Source: Vibrio sp. UBA2441
Lineage (GTDB): Bacteria; Pseudomonadota; Gammaproteobacteria; Enterobacterales; Vibrionaceae
NCBI GenBank assembly: GCA_002342685.1
Contig: DDQN01000020.1
Location: forward strand, 1-50,615
Direction: 5' to 3'
DNA length: 50,615 bases
Notes under the pieces: generated by a model
The model's database searches: none
The model's input: the letters and a program-made list of their open reading frames with translations, nothing else
What the model was told of the DNA's origin: nothing
Position numbers and translations under genes: made by a program
Part shown: positions 7,364-14,192 of the stretch, piece after piece
Numbering within the stretch: position 1 is the stretch's first letter
Layout of the letters: each line of letters starts with the position of its first letter

Positions 7364-8452
7364 TCAAGAAAGTACACCCCGGGCTATCTGATCCCGCTCA
7401 ATAGACTCAAACAACGCCTGAAAATTACCTTCACCAAACCCTTCATCCCCTTTGCGCTGGATAATTTCGAAAAAAATAGGCCCGATTAAATTCTCAGTGA
7501 AAATTTGTAGTAGCAGCACCAATTTTCCCGACTCCATATGACCATCAATAAGTATGCGGTGCTCTCTTAACTTATCGATCGCCTCATGGTGGCCGGGTAA
7601 ACGTTCAGCGATCATGTCGTAATAGGTATCGGGAACATCCATAAACTTAATGCCATTTTTTCGCAAAGCAGACACTGTCTTATAAATATCATCCGATCCT
7701 AATGCGATGTGTTGTATTCCTTCACCGCGATAGGCTTGTAAAAACTCTTCAATTTGAGATTTATCATCCGTACTTTCATTCACGGGAATACGAATTTTCC
7801 CGCAAGGGCTGGTCATAGCGCGGCTATGCAAGCCTGTTTTTGCGCCTTTGATATCAAAATAGCGAATTTCCCGAAAGTTAAACACTCGATGGTAAAATTC
7901 GGCCCAAGGGTCCATATGACCACGCTGCACATTATGGGTAAGATGATCAATATAAGTTAACCCTGCTGAGTTAAAACCTGAATTGAGGACAGGCACTTCA
8001 TTTTCGACCAATTCAAACTGGTCTCTATAGAGTCGCTCTCTGACACTGTCATCAACTAAATAAAGAAGGCTGTCCCCTATTCCATGAATAGCGGGTGCTC
8101 TGAATTCCAACATTTTTCGCTTGCACGGTTTGGCTTCACGGCTCAAAGCATACTGGAATGCCTTATCAGCGTCCGATACCTTAAAACCCATTGCACAAGC
8201 AGAAGGGCCATGTTGACCCGAAAAATCAGACGCAAAACCGTGGTCTTCTTCACTCACCAGAAAGTGAATATCCCCTTGCTTAAACCAAGTTAAAGGACGT
8301 GTTTTGTGTTGGGCGAAAGAATGAAAGCCCATTTGATGGAAAAGAGCAGTAAGCTGCCCAAGACTAGGGGAGGAGAATTCGACAAATTCGAAACCTTCAG
8401 TCCCCGCAGGATTACTAAACCTCTGTTTAGCGTCATCGTACGCGTGGCTCAT
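7364..8452 (-). CDS. hppD: 4-hydroxyphenylpyruvate dioxygenase
   Basis: 362 aa. It turns 4-hydroxyphenylpyruvate plus O2 into homogentisate and CO2, the entry step of the pathway. It has two vicinal-oxygen-chelate halves. The probable iron ligands are H170 (IDHLTHNV), H248 (GIQHIALGSDD) and E329 (IFFEIIQRKG), with the C-terminal GFGEGNFQALFESIERDQ block closing the site. The ribosome site GGAGG, 6 bases before ATG, is the strongest in the operon. First gene; a 10-bp inverted repeat (8463-8497) lies directly against this ribosome site, suggesting control of the operon there. Confidence 0.96.
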   Translation of the reverse strand: MSHAYDDAKQRFSNPAGTEGFEFVEFSSPSLGQLTALFHQMGFHSFAQHKTRPLTWFKQGDIHFLVSEEDHGFASDFSGQHGPSACAMGFKVSDADKAFQYALSREAKPCKRKMLEFRAPAIHGIGDSLLYLVDDSVRERLYRDQFELVENEVPVLNSGFNSAGLTYIDHLTHNVQRGHMDPWAEFYHRVFNFREIRYFDIKGAKTGLHSRAMTSPCGKIRIPVNESTDDKSQIEEFLQAYRGEGIQHIALGSDDIYKTVSALRKNGIKFMDVPDTYYDMIAERLPGHHEAIDKLREHRILIDGHMESGKLVLLLQIFTENLIGPIFFEIIQRKGDEGFGEGNFQALFESIERDQIARGVLS

Positions 8453-8462
8453 TTTGACCTCC

Positions 8463-8497
8463 TTTGTAGTTTTTGGCCCTTATAACCAAACTACAAA
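8463..8497 (-). promoter_or_regulatory. Inverted repeat abutting the hppD ribosome site
   Basis: Perfect 10-bp arms (TTTGTAGTTT and AAACTACAAA) separated by 15 bases, with inner TTGG/CCAA that are also symmetric apart from two extra T. On the transcript the 3' arm ends directly at the GGAGG of hppD. It could be a repressor operator or an RNA hairpin affecting translation. It does not match the TyrR box (TGTAAA-N6-TTTACA). Confidence 0.6.
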
Positions 8498-8678
8498 TTG
8501 AGTAGAAACTAGAGATAGTATGGATGAATTATCGTAATTCTGCCTAATTGAGGCTTTAAGTCTCCTTGTCCAATAACGCTAAATTGAGTATATGTGCCTA
8601 TAAAATAAAACAATAATCAATTCGATCTACCGGCAAACTACCGCTAAACTGAAAGTTCACCTATAAAGGCGGTAACCA

Positions 8679-10286
8679 ATGCTAAATAAGACCCTCTTCA
8701 TTCCTTTGTTTATCATTATCACAGGCATCATCATGTCTGCATTCAGCAGTTGGTCTGTCTACCGCTCTGAGCAAAGTTCCATCATGAATGAATTTCGTCA
8801 TGATGTGGATGTTCGCGCTGCATCCCTTTATAGAGAAGTCACTGTCAACTTTGAGGCCCTTAGAGCGTTATCCATATTATTTAATCAAGAGACAACCCCT
8901 GAACGATCTCAGTTTTCCAAAGAAGCCAATAAAATATTGGCTCGCCACAGTGATATACAAGCCCTTGAATGGATCCCCAGAGTGAACGCCTCCAAGCGGG
9001 CTACCTACGAACTCGCCCAACAAGCGGATTTCCCCGGGTATGAGTTCATTGAACGACAATCTCAGGGGCAGATGGTGACAGCAAAAAATAGGGATGAATA
9101 TTACCCTGTTTACTTCGTCGAGCCAGTGATCGGAAATGAAGCTGCTGTAGGATTCGACCTTGCTTCCAGTGCCTCCAGACTAAAGGCATTAGAAGCCTCG
9201 AGAGACTCCGGAACACCGCTCGCCACCGCCAGTATTACTTTGGTTCAAGACATCGATAAACAAAAAGGTTTCTTGGCTTTTTTACCCATATATAAACAGT
9301 TATCTATTACGCAAAAAACACGAGAGAAATACATCAAAGGGTTTGTGCTTGGTGTGTATAAAATAAAAGATATTTTTATCAGCTCCTCCCTCTCTGATAC
9401 CCCCCTTGGCATTACCATGACCTTGATAGACGAAACCATCCCCGATAAAGAAGAGGTTTTGTACCATCATAACTCCAGAACAAATGCGGACTTGCAACAA
9501 CAATTTCAGTATAAGAAAACGCTTCCGGAGATCTGGAGCCGACACTGGAGTGTGCTCGCAGCCCCCACAGCTATTTATGTGTCTGCTCGAAGCTCAGGTC
9601 TACACATGGTTATTGCCATCATGGGTACCGTTTTTTCATTCGGAATAGCTTTATATATCTACATATTGGCTAATAGGGCAACAACTATAAAAAGGCTGGT
9701 GGCCGAACAGACGAAAGAGCTCACAGAAGCAAATAAAAAACTGGCTCAGATTTCTCGGACTGATGGTTTAACGGGTGTGGCGAACCGTGGATACCTAAAC
9801 GAAATTCTAGAGAAAGAGTGGATGCTCGCCATTCGTAATCAAACCCCATTATCACTTATTCTCATTGATATTGATTTTTTCAAACCTTACAACGATACCT
9901 ATGGACACCCTGAAGGGGATTTTTGTCTAAAACGGGTAGCAAAAAAACTAAAAGGAATAATCAAGCGCCCCACCGATCTCGTCGCCCGATATGGTGGTGA
10001 AGAATTTGCTATAGTCTTGCCCAGTACCAAAAATGCCTCGTCGGTTGCGGAACGTTGCAGACAAGCAATCTATGACCTGCAAATCCCTCATGAGGATTCA
10101 CAAATCATCGATGTCGTAACAATTAGCTTGGGCACTTGCACTTTAATCCCTCAACAAAACAGCGACGTCAGCTCAATTATTGATGCTGCGGATAAAGCGC
10201 TCTATAAGTCAAAAGAAAATGGAAGAAATAGAGTAACCAGCCATGATTTCAATTCAACACTGTCTGAGGTTAAGCAGCATATTTGA
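8679..10286 (+). CDS. Membrane diguanylate cyclase (CHASE-GGDEF)
   Basis: 535 aa. Transmembrane segment 1 is at about residues 5-27. A periplasmic CHASE sensor domain follows at about 45-300, with the typical IQALEWIPRV block. The second transmembrane segment is at about 309-333, then a short coiled linker, then a GGDEF domain from about 370. The active-site motif is GGEEF at 439-443, and RPTD five residues before it matches the inhibitory c-di-GMP I-site (RxxD). It should make c-di-GMP from GTP, with product feedback, in response to an unknown small ligand. No EAL domain. It is a single gene, divergent from the tyrosine operon and upstream of tna. GGCGG near the ATG serves as ribosome site. 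Confidence 0.93.
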   Translation: MLNKTLFIPLFIIITGIIMSAFSSWSVYRSEQSSIMNEFRHDVDVRAASLYREVTVNFEALRALSILFNQETTPERSQFSKEANKILARHSDIQALEWIPRVNASKRATYELAQQADFPGYEFIERQSQGQMVTAKNRDEYYPVYFVEPVIGNEAAVGFDLASSASRLKALEASRDSGTPLATASITLVQDIDKQKGFLAFLPIYKQLSITQKTREKYIKGFVLGVYKIKDIFISSSLSDTPLGITMTLIDETIPDKEEVLYHHNSRTNADLQQQFQYKKTLPEIWSRHWSVLAAPTAIYVSARSSGLHMVIAIMGTVFSFGIALYIYILANRATTIKRLVAEQTKELTEANKKLAQISRTDGLTGVANRGYLNEILEKEWMLAIRNQTPLSLILIDIDFFKPYNDTYGHPEGDFCLKRVAKKLKGIIKRPTDLVARYGGEEFAIVLPSTKNASSVAERCRQAIYDLQIPHEDSQIIDVVTISLGTCTLIPQQNSDVSSIIDAADKALYKSKENGRNRVTSHDFNSTLSEVKQHI

Positions 10287-10321
10287 GACGTTAGTCGTAA
10301 AGTTATCTTATATTATATTAA

Positions 10322-10343
10322 TAATATTATTCCGATCACATTT
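10322..10343 (+). promoter_or_regulatory. Candidate CRP site and tna promoter
   Basis: The right half GATCACATTT matches the CRP consensus at all ten positions; the left half matches at six of ten. A GATAAT at 10381-10386 could be the -10, which would put the site centre near -61, the position known for the E. coli tna promoter. No good -35 is visible, as expected for a CRP-dependent promoter. The leader ORF starts about 37 bases after the inferred start point. Confidence 0.55.
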
Positions 10344-10429
10344 ATTGATAGTTAGCATATATTTCATAAAATACCTGTAGGATAATTATTTCATTCCTTA
10401 ATAACGTTGCTTTTTAATTAGGACATAAA

Positions 10430-10528
10430 ATGAATTTGTACCTCAAATGGCAATCATGTTCACTGCTAACCTTGTTAGCTTGGTTCATCATCGATCCATC
10501 TGATTCAGTCATCTCATCCATCTTCTGA
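10430..10528 (+). CDS. tnaC: First TnaC-type leader peptide (degenerate)
   Basis: A 32-aa peptide beginning MNLYLKWQSCSLLTLLAW. ATG is preceded by TAGGA at 6-bp spacing. TnaC leaders sense tryptophan through a Trp, an Asp four residues later and a Pro twelve residues after the Trp (W12, D16, P24 in E. coli). Here W18 and D22 keep their spacing, but position 30 is Ser, and a Pro sits at 23. The stop is UGA, followed by a C/T-rich stretch like a Rho loading site. It shares 13 of its first 18 residues with the second leader, so the two arose by duplication. Because the arrest Pro is missing, its response to tryptophan may be lost or altered. Confidence 0.75.
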   Translation: MNLYLKWQSCSLLTLLAWFIIDPSDSVISSIF

Positions 10529-10533
10529 TTAAA

Positions 10534-10580
10534 GCTCAGCGGCGTCTCTGCGTCCTCCATTATTTTATCCTTATGCTCTA
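10534..10580 (+). promoter_or_regulatory. C/T-rich stretch after first leader, rut-like
   Basis: After the first leader's UGA comes GCTCAGCGGCGTCTCTGCGT and then a run low in G and rich in C/T to about 10580. In E. coli a boxA/rut region directly after tnaC lets Rho end transcription unless a stalled ribosome covers it. Placement here fits that role. It is a compositional argument only. Confidence 0.4.
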
Positions 10581-10672
10581 GATACTTAAACTTTGTTATA
10601 AAACAATCATTTATTAAGCATAAGCGATTTTACCCATTCATTAACTTGTTGATTTTCATATAGGAACGTACT

Positions 10673-10771
10673 GTGAACGTATATCTTAAATGGCAATCTG
10701 TTTCGTTATGCTCGCTAAAAGCGTGGTACAACGAAGACGAAATACTATCAGATTACTTTCCAAGAAAGTAA
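10673..10771 (+). CDS. tnaC: Second TnaC-type leader peptide (complete motif)
   Basis: A 32-aa peptide starting at GTG (MNVYLKWQSVSLCSLKAW), with TAGGA 8 bases upstream. It keeps W18, D22 and P30, exactly the W-x3-D and W-x11-P spacing required for tryptophan-induced ribosome arrest in E. coli TnaC. Two residues (Arg-Lys) follow the Pro before UAA, which resembles the Proteus vulgaris leader, where arrest occurs during elongation after the Pro. A CGCTCTAAA word like boxA occurs downstream near 10848. It lies 183 bases before tnaA and 144 bases after the first leader. This is the likely functional tryptophan sensor. Confidence 0.85.
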   Translation: MNVYLKWQSVSLCSLKAWYNEDEILSDYFPRK

Positions 10772-10954
10772 ACATCTGAAGCGTAAGCTTTTTATTTAAT
10801 AATACATGGGATTTAAATTCGTTATTTATTTAGCGCAGTTCATTTCGCTCTAAATTTATCCGCGCCAATTTAAAGTTTGTATTATTCATTTACAATTATA
10901 TATTTGAAATTATTTCCGGTGTATTAAACACCACCAAAAAATTAAGGCATTATT

Positions 10955-12364
10955 ATGAGCAATATTAAACATCTTCCAGAACCATTCCGTATCCGTGTTG
11001 TTGAACCAATCGTGCTTAAAACACTAGAAGAGCGTCAAGAAGCGATTAAAGAATCAGGAATGAACCCGTTTGCTCTTCGTTCTGAAGACGTATTTATTGA
11101 CCTGCTAACAGACTCAGGTACAGGTGCAATCACCAATACAATGCTGTCTGCGGGTATGCTGGGTGATGAAGCCTATGCGGGTTCAAAATCTTACTACAAA
11201 CTGTCTGATGCGGTTAAAGACATCTTTGACTACAAATACACAATGCCTACACACCAGGGCCGTGGTGCTGAACAGCTGATCATTCCAACGTTAATCGAAA
11301 AGCGTAAGCGCGAAAGAGGCATGACAACACCAGTATCTATTTCAAACTGGCACTTCGACACCACTCAAGGTCATACTCAAATCAATGGTGCAACAGCAGT
11401 TAACGTTGTTATTGACGAATGTATGGATACAGGAACTTTCCACCCATTTAAAGGTAACTTTGATATTGCAAAACTAGAAGCAACTATCGAAGAGCATGGT
11501 CCAGAAAACGTTTATACCATCATTTCAACTATTACGAACAACTCTGCGGGTGGCCAGCCAGTATCAATGGCGAACTTGAAAGCCGTATACGAAGTTGCTC
11601 AACGTTTCGAAATTCCGGTAATCATGGATTCAGCACGTTTCTGTGAAAATGCTTACTTCATTCAGCAACGTGAAGAAGGCTACCAAGATAAAACTATCGC
11701 CGCAATCATCAAAGAGATGTACCAATATGCGGATATGCTTGCCATGTCAGCTAAGAAAGATGCCATGGTTCGTATCGGTGGCTTATTGTGTGTTAAAGAT
11801 GATACTTATCTTGATGAGTTTACTGAGTGTCGTTCTCGCTGTGTACCTATGGAAGGTTTCCCTACTTATGGTGGTCTTTCTGGACAAGCAATCGAAGAAT
11901 TAGCTCGTGGCCTTTATGACGGACAAGACCAAGATTACCTAGCTTATCGTATCAGCCAAATCGCTTATCTGGCTAACGAGTTAGAAAAAGTGGGTGTTCC
12001 TTGTCAAACAGCAGGTGGCCATGCTGTATTCGTAGATGCCGGTCGTCTTCTACCTCATATCCCTGGCGATCAATTCCCTGCTCACGCACTTGCATGTAAG
12101 TTATATGAATTAGGCGGTATCCGCGCTGTTGAGATCGGTTCATTGCTCCTTGGCCGTGACAGAGATGGCAAGCAAATTGAAGCACCAATGGAACTTCTTC
12201 GTCTTACTGTTCCACGTATGACTATCACTAAGTCTCACTGTGATTACATCGTAGATGCATTTAAAGATGTTCTAGAAAATGCACATACAGTGAAAGGCCT
12301 TCGCCTCACTTATGAACCCGCTGTCCTACGCCACTTTACAGCACGATTAGAAGAAGTCGAATAA
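10955..12364 (+). CDS. tnaA: Tryptophanase
   Basis: A 469-aa PLP enzyme splitting L-tryptophan to indole, pyruvate and ammonia; it can also act on serine and cysteine. Signature blocks are SGMNPFALRSEDVFIDLLTD, PTHQGRGAEQ, FDTTQGHTQING, and AMSAKKDAM with PLP lysine at K268. These match tryptophanase rather than tyrosine phenol-lyase (which has SGKKD and a different mid-region), and the TnaC leaders agree. AAGG lies before the ATG. First structural gene of tnaA-tnaB-ridA. Codon use looks highly adapted, as for a strongly expressed gene. Indole made here is a known signal in Vibrio. Confidence 0.97.
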   Translation: MSNIKHLPEPFRIRVVEPIVLKTLEERQEAIKESGMNPFALRSEDVFIDLLTDSGTGAITNTMLSAGMLGDEAYAGSKSYYKLSDAVKDIFDYKYTMPTHQGRGAEQLIIPTLIEKRKRERGMTTPVSISNWHFDTTQGHTQINGATAVNVVIDECMDTGTFHPFKGNFDIAKLEATIEEHGPENVYTIISTITNNSAGGQPVSMANLKAVYEVAQRFEIPVIMDSARFCENAYFIQQREEGYQDKTIAAIIKEMYQYADMLAMSAKKDAMVRIGGLLCVKDDTYLDEFTECRSRCVPMEGFPTYGGLSGQAIEELARGLYDGQDQDYLAYRISQIAYLANELEKVGVPCQTAGGHAVFVDAGRLLPHIPGDQFPAHALACKLYELGGIRAVEIGSLLLGRDRDGKQIEAPMELLRLTVPRMTITKSHCDYIVDAFKDVLENAHTVKGLRLTYEPAVLRHFTARLEEVE

Positions 12365-12376
12365 CAGACTCATCCC

Positions 12377-12410
12377 AAGCGCAGTATGAAAACATTCTGC
12401 GCTTTTTTTT
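12377..12410 (+). terminator. Hairpin with T-run between tnaA and tnaB
   Basis: AAGCGCAG and CTGCGCTT pair around a short AT loop, directly followed by eight T. It looks like a real intrinsic terminator. It lies inside the presumed operon and would lower tnaB-ridA expression relative to tnaA. Confidence 0.8.
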
Positions 12411-12449
12411 ACTTTTTAATTTTTAATTTTTTAATCCAGGACGTGTTAC

Positions 12450-13694
12450 ATGAAAAAAGAACCTTCCTTAATAGGCGGCGCATGCATTATTGCAAGCGTC
12501 TGCGTTGGAGCCGGAATGCTCGGCCTACCTAGTGCCGGTGCTGGCGCATGGACAACTTGGTCAATTCTGGTCATTATTTTAACTATGGCTCTAATGACGA
12601 TGTCTGGCTGGATGTTATTAGAAACATTTAAAGGCTACGACTTCAAAGTTTCATTCGATACGGTCACCAAAGATTTATTGGGCGATAAAGTCAATTTCAT
12701 CAATAATCTGGCCGTGTATTTTGTGGGTGGAATATTACTCTACGCTTACATCACAACTTCAGGTTTAATCCTTCAGGATGTGATCGGGTTAGACAGTAAA
12801 ATGGCATCAATACTGTTTGTACTTGTCTTTTCTCTACTTGTTTGGCACTCAACCAGAGCCGTTGACCGTATCTCTGTGGTACTCATTTCTTTTATGGCAC
12901 TAAGTTTTATCTTTGGCGTATCCGGTTTAGCTGCAAAAGTAGATATCACAACCCTGTTTGATTCAGCAAACGAACAAACATCCTATAGCCCTTATGCTCT
13001 TGGCATGTTCTCCGTCGCACTAGCTTCATTTGGTTATCACCATTCTGTATCGTCAATGCGTGACTACTACGGCTGTGAGCGCAAAGCAAGTAAAGCGCTT
13101 ATGTACGGCACAGTAATCGCACTAACACTGTACATACTATGGATTGTCTCCGTTTACGGTAACCTACCAAGAGACCAATTTGGACCTGTTATTGAGAAAG
13201 GTGGGGATGTAGATGCATTACTTGGCGCATTAGGTTCAGTAATAGATTCAGACAAAGTATCTAACGCTATTAGTATGTTCTCTATGGCGGCAATACTGTC
13301 ATCCTTTATTGGTGTGGGCTTAGGGGTATTTGACTTCCTTGCTGACTTCTTCAAGTTTGAAAATAATCGTCAGGGCAGAACCAAAGCATGGGCGGTTACC
13401 TTTATACCACCGCTAGTCTTATCTCTGCTATTCCCATTCGGCTTCGTTATTGCGATTGGTTATGCAGGTGCAGTAGCTACGGTATGGACCTGTATTATCC
13501 CTGCACTATTAGTTCGCAAAGCACGAGCTCAAGCTAAAATGCAGGCACAAACACAAACGCAAGAAGTTGCTATTGGTGGGTTCTCTACACCTGGCGGAAG
13601 CGCGTTAGTTTATGCACTCATCGCATTTGGTGTCTGCACAGCGTCATTCCATTTCTTATCTATGGTTGGCTACTTGCCTTCCTATGCTGGTTAA
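12450..13694 (+). CDS. tnaB: Aromatic amino acid permease (TnaB/Mtr type)
   Basis: 414 aa, about 11 hydrophobic helices, of the HAAAP family of aromatic amino acid/proton symporters. The N-terminus GGACIIASVCVGAGMLGLPS is the family hallmark. Position after tnaA points to tryptophan import (TnaB). Family members TyrP and Mtr are close enough that tyrosine cannot be excluded from sequence alone. A Gln/Ala/Lys-rich cytoplasmic loop (KARAQAKMQAQTQTQE) precedes the last helix. It lies 85 bases after tnaA, beyond an intrinsic-terminator-like hairpin, and 14 bases before ridA. The ATG follows CCAGGACG, an adequate ribosome site. Confidence 0.88.
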   Translation: MKKEPSLIGGACIIASVCVGAGMLGLPSAGAGAWTTWSILVIILTMALMTMSGWMLLETFKGYDFKVSFDTVTKDLLGDKVNFINNLAVYFVGGILLYAYITTSGLILQDVIGLDSKMASILFVLVFSLLVWHSTRAVDRISVVLISFMALSFIFGVSGLAAKVDITTLFDSANEQTSYSPYALGMFSVALASFGYHHSVSSMRDYYGCERKASKALMYGTVIALTLYILWIVSVYGNLPRDQFGPVIEKGGDVDALLGALGSVIDSDKVSNAISMFSMAAILSSFIGVGLGVFDFLADFFKFENNRQGRTKAWAVTFIPPLVLSLLFPFGFVIAIGYAGAVATVWTCIIPALLVRKARAQAKMQAQTQTQEVAIGGFSTPGGSALVYALIAFGVCTASFHFLSMVGYLPSYAG

Positions 13695-13708
13695 TTTAAG
13701 AGGTTAAC

Positions 13709-14089
13709 ATGTCAGCTATCAGTACAGACAAAGCTCCACTGGCCATTGGACCTTATGTTCAAGGTGTCAATTTAGGTAATTTGGTCATTACTTCAGGTCA
13801 ACTTCCTATTAACCCTGAAACCAAACAAATGGCAGAAGGCATTGAAGCTCAAACCATTCAGTCGCTAACCAATGCACTGGCGATTGTGAATCAAGCGGAT
13901 ATGGAAATTAGCAATATAGTAAAAACAACTGTGTTTGTTAAAGACTTAAATGATTTCCCTGTTATTAATCAGGCATACCAGGCATTTTTTGAACAACGCA
14001 ATGCACCTTATCCTGCACGCTCTTGTGTGGAAGTGGCACGTTTACCGCTGGATGCTGAAATCGAAATAGAAGTTATCGCTGCCAGATAA
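13709..14089 (+). CDS. ridA: RidA family enamine/imine deaminase
   Basis: 126 aa, matching the YjgF/YER057c/UK114 family: IGPYVQG near the start, the substrate-binding arginine in YPARSCVEVARLP (about R109), and the final IEIEVIAAR. RidA trimers hydrolyse reactive enamines such as 2-aminoacrylate. Tryptophanase makes aminoacrylate as an intermediate and releases it, so a ridA as third gene of the tna operon (14 bases after tnaB, AGAGG ribosome site) likely guards against that by-product. This may be a second, operon-specific RidA besides a housekeeping one; the window cannot show that. Confidence 0.93.
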   Translation: MSAISTDKAPLAIGPYVQGVNLGNLVITSGQLPINPETKQMAEGIEAQTIQSLTNALAIVNQADMEISNIVKTTVFVKDLNDFPVINQAYQAFFEQRNAPYPARSCVEVARLPLDAEIEIEVIAAR

Positions 14090-14145
14090 ATCTATTTAAC
14101 CTCAGTTTGAGATATGAGGCTGTTTAAGCCTTTAAGATAATTCGG

Positions 14146-14177
14146 TGCCTTATCACTTTGTGATAAGGCATTTTTTT
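14146..14177 (+). terminator. Terminator after ridA
   Basis: TGCCTTATCA pairs with TGATAAGGCA around a CTTTG loop and is followed by seven T. It ends the tna operon. It lies 16 bases before the stop of the convergent topB. Confidence 0.88.
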
Positions 14178-14192
14178 GTTCGCGCCTTCTCT

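Noticed and set aside
10955..12364. Tyrosine phenol-lyase as identity of the PLP lyase
   Set aside because: The mid-region and the SAKKD lysine motif fit tryptophanase, and the leaders are tryptophan-type.
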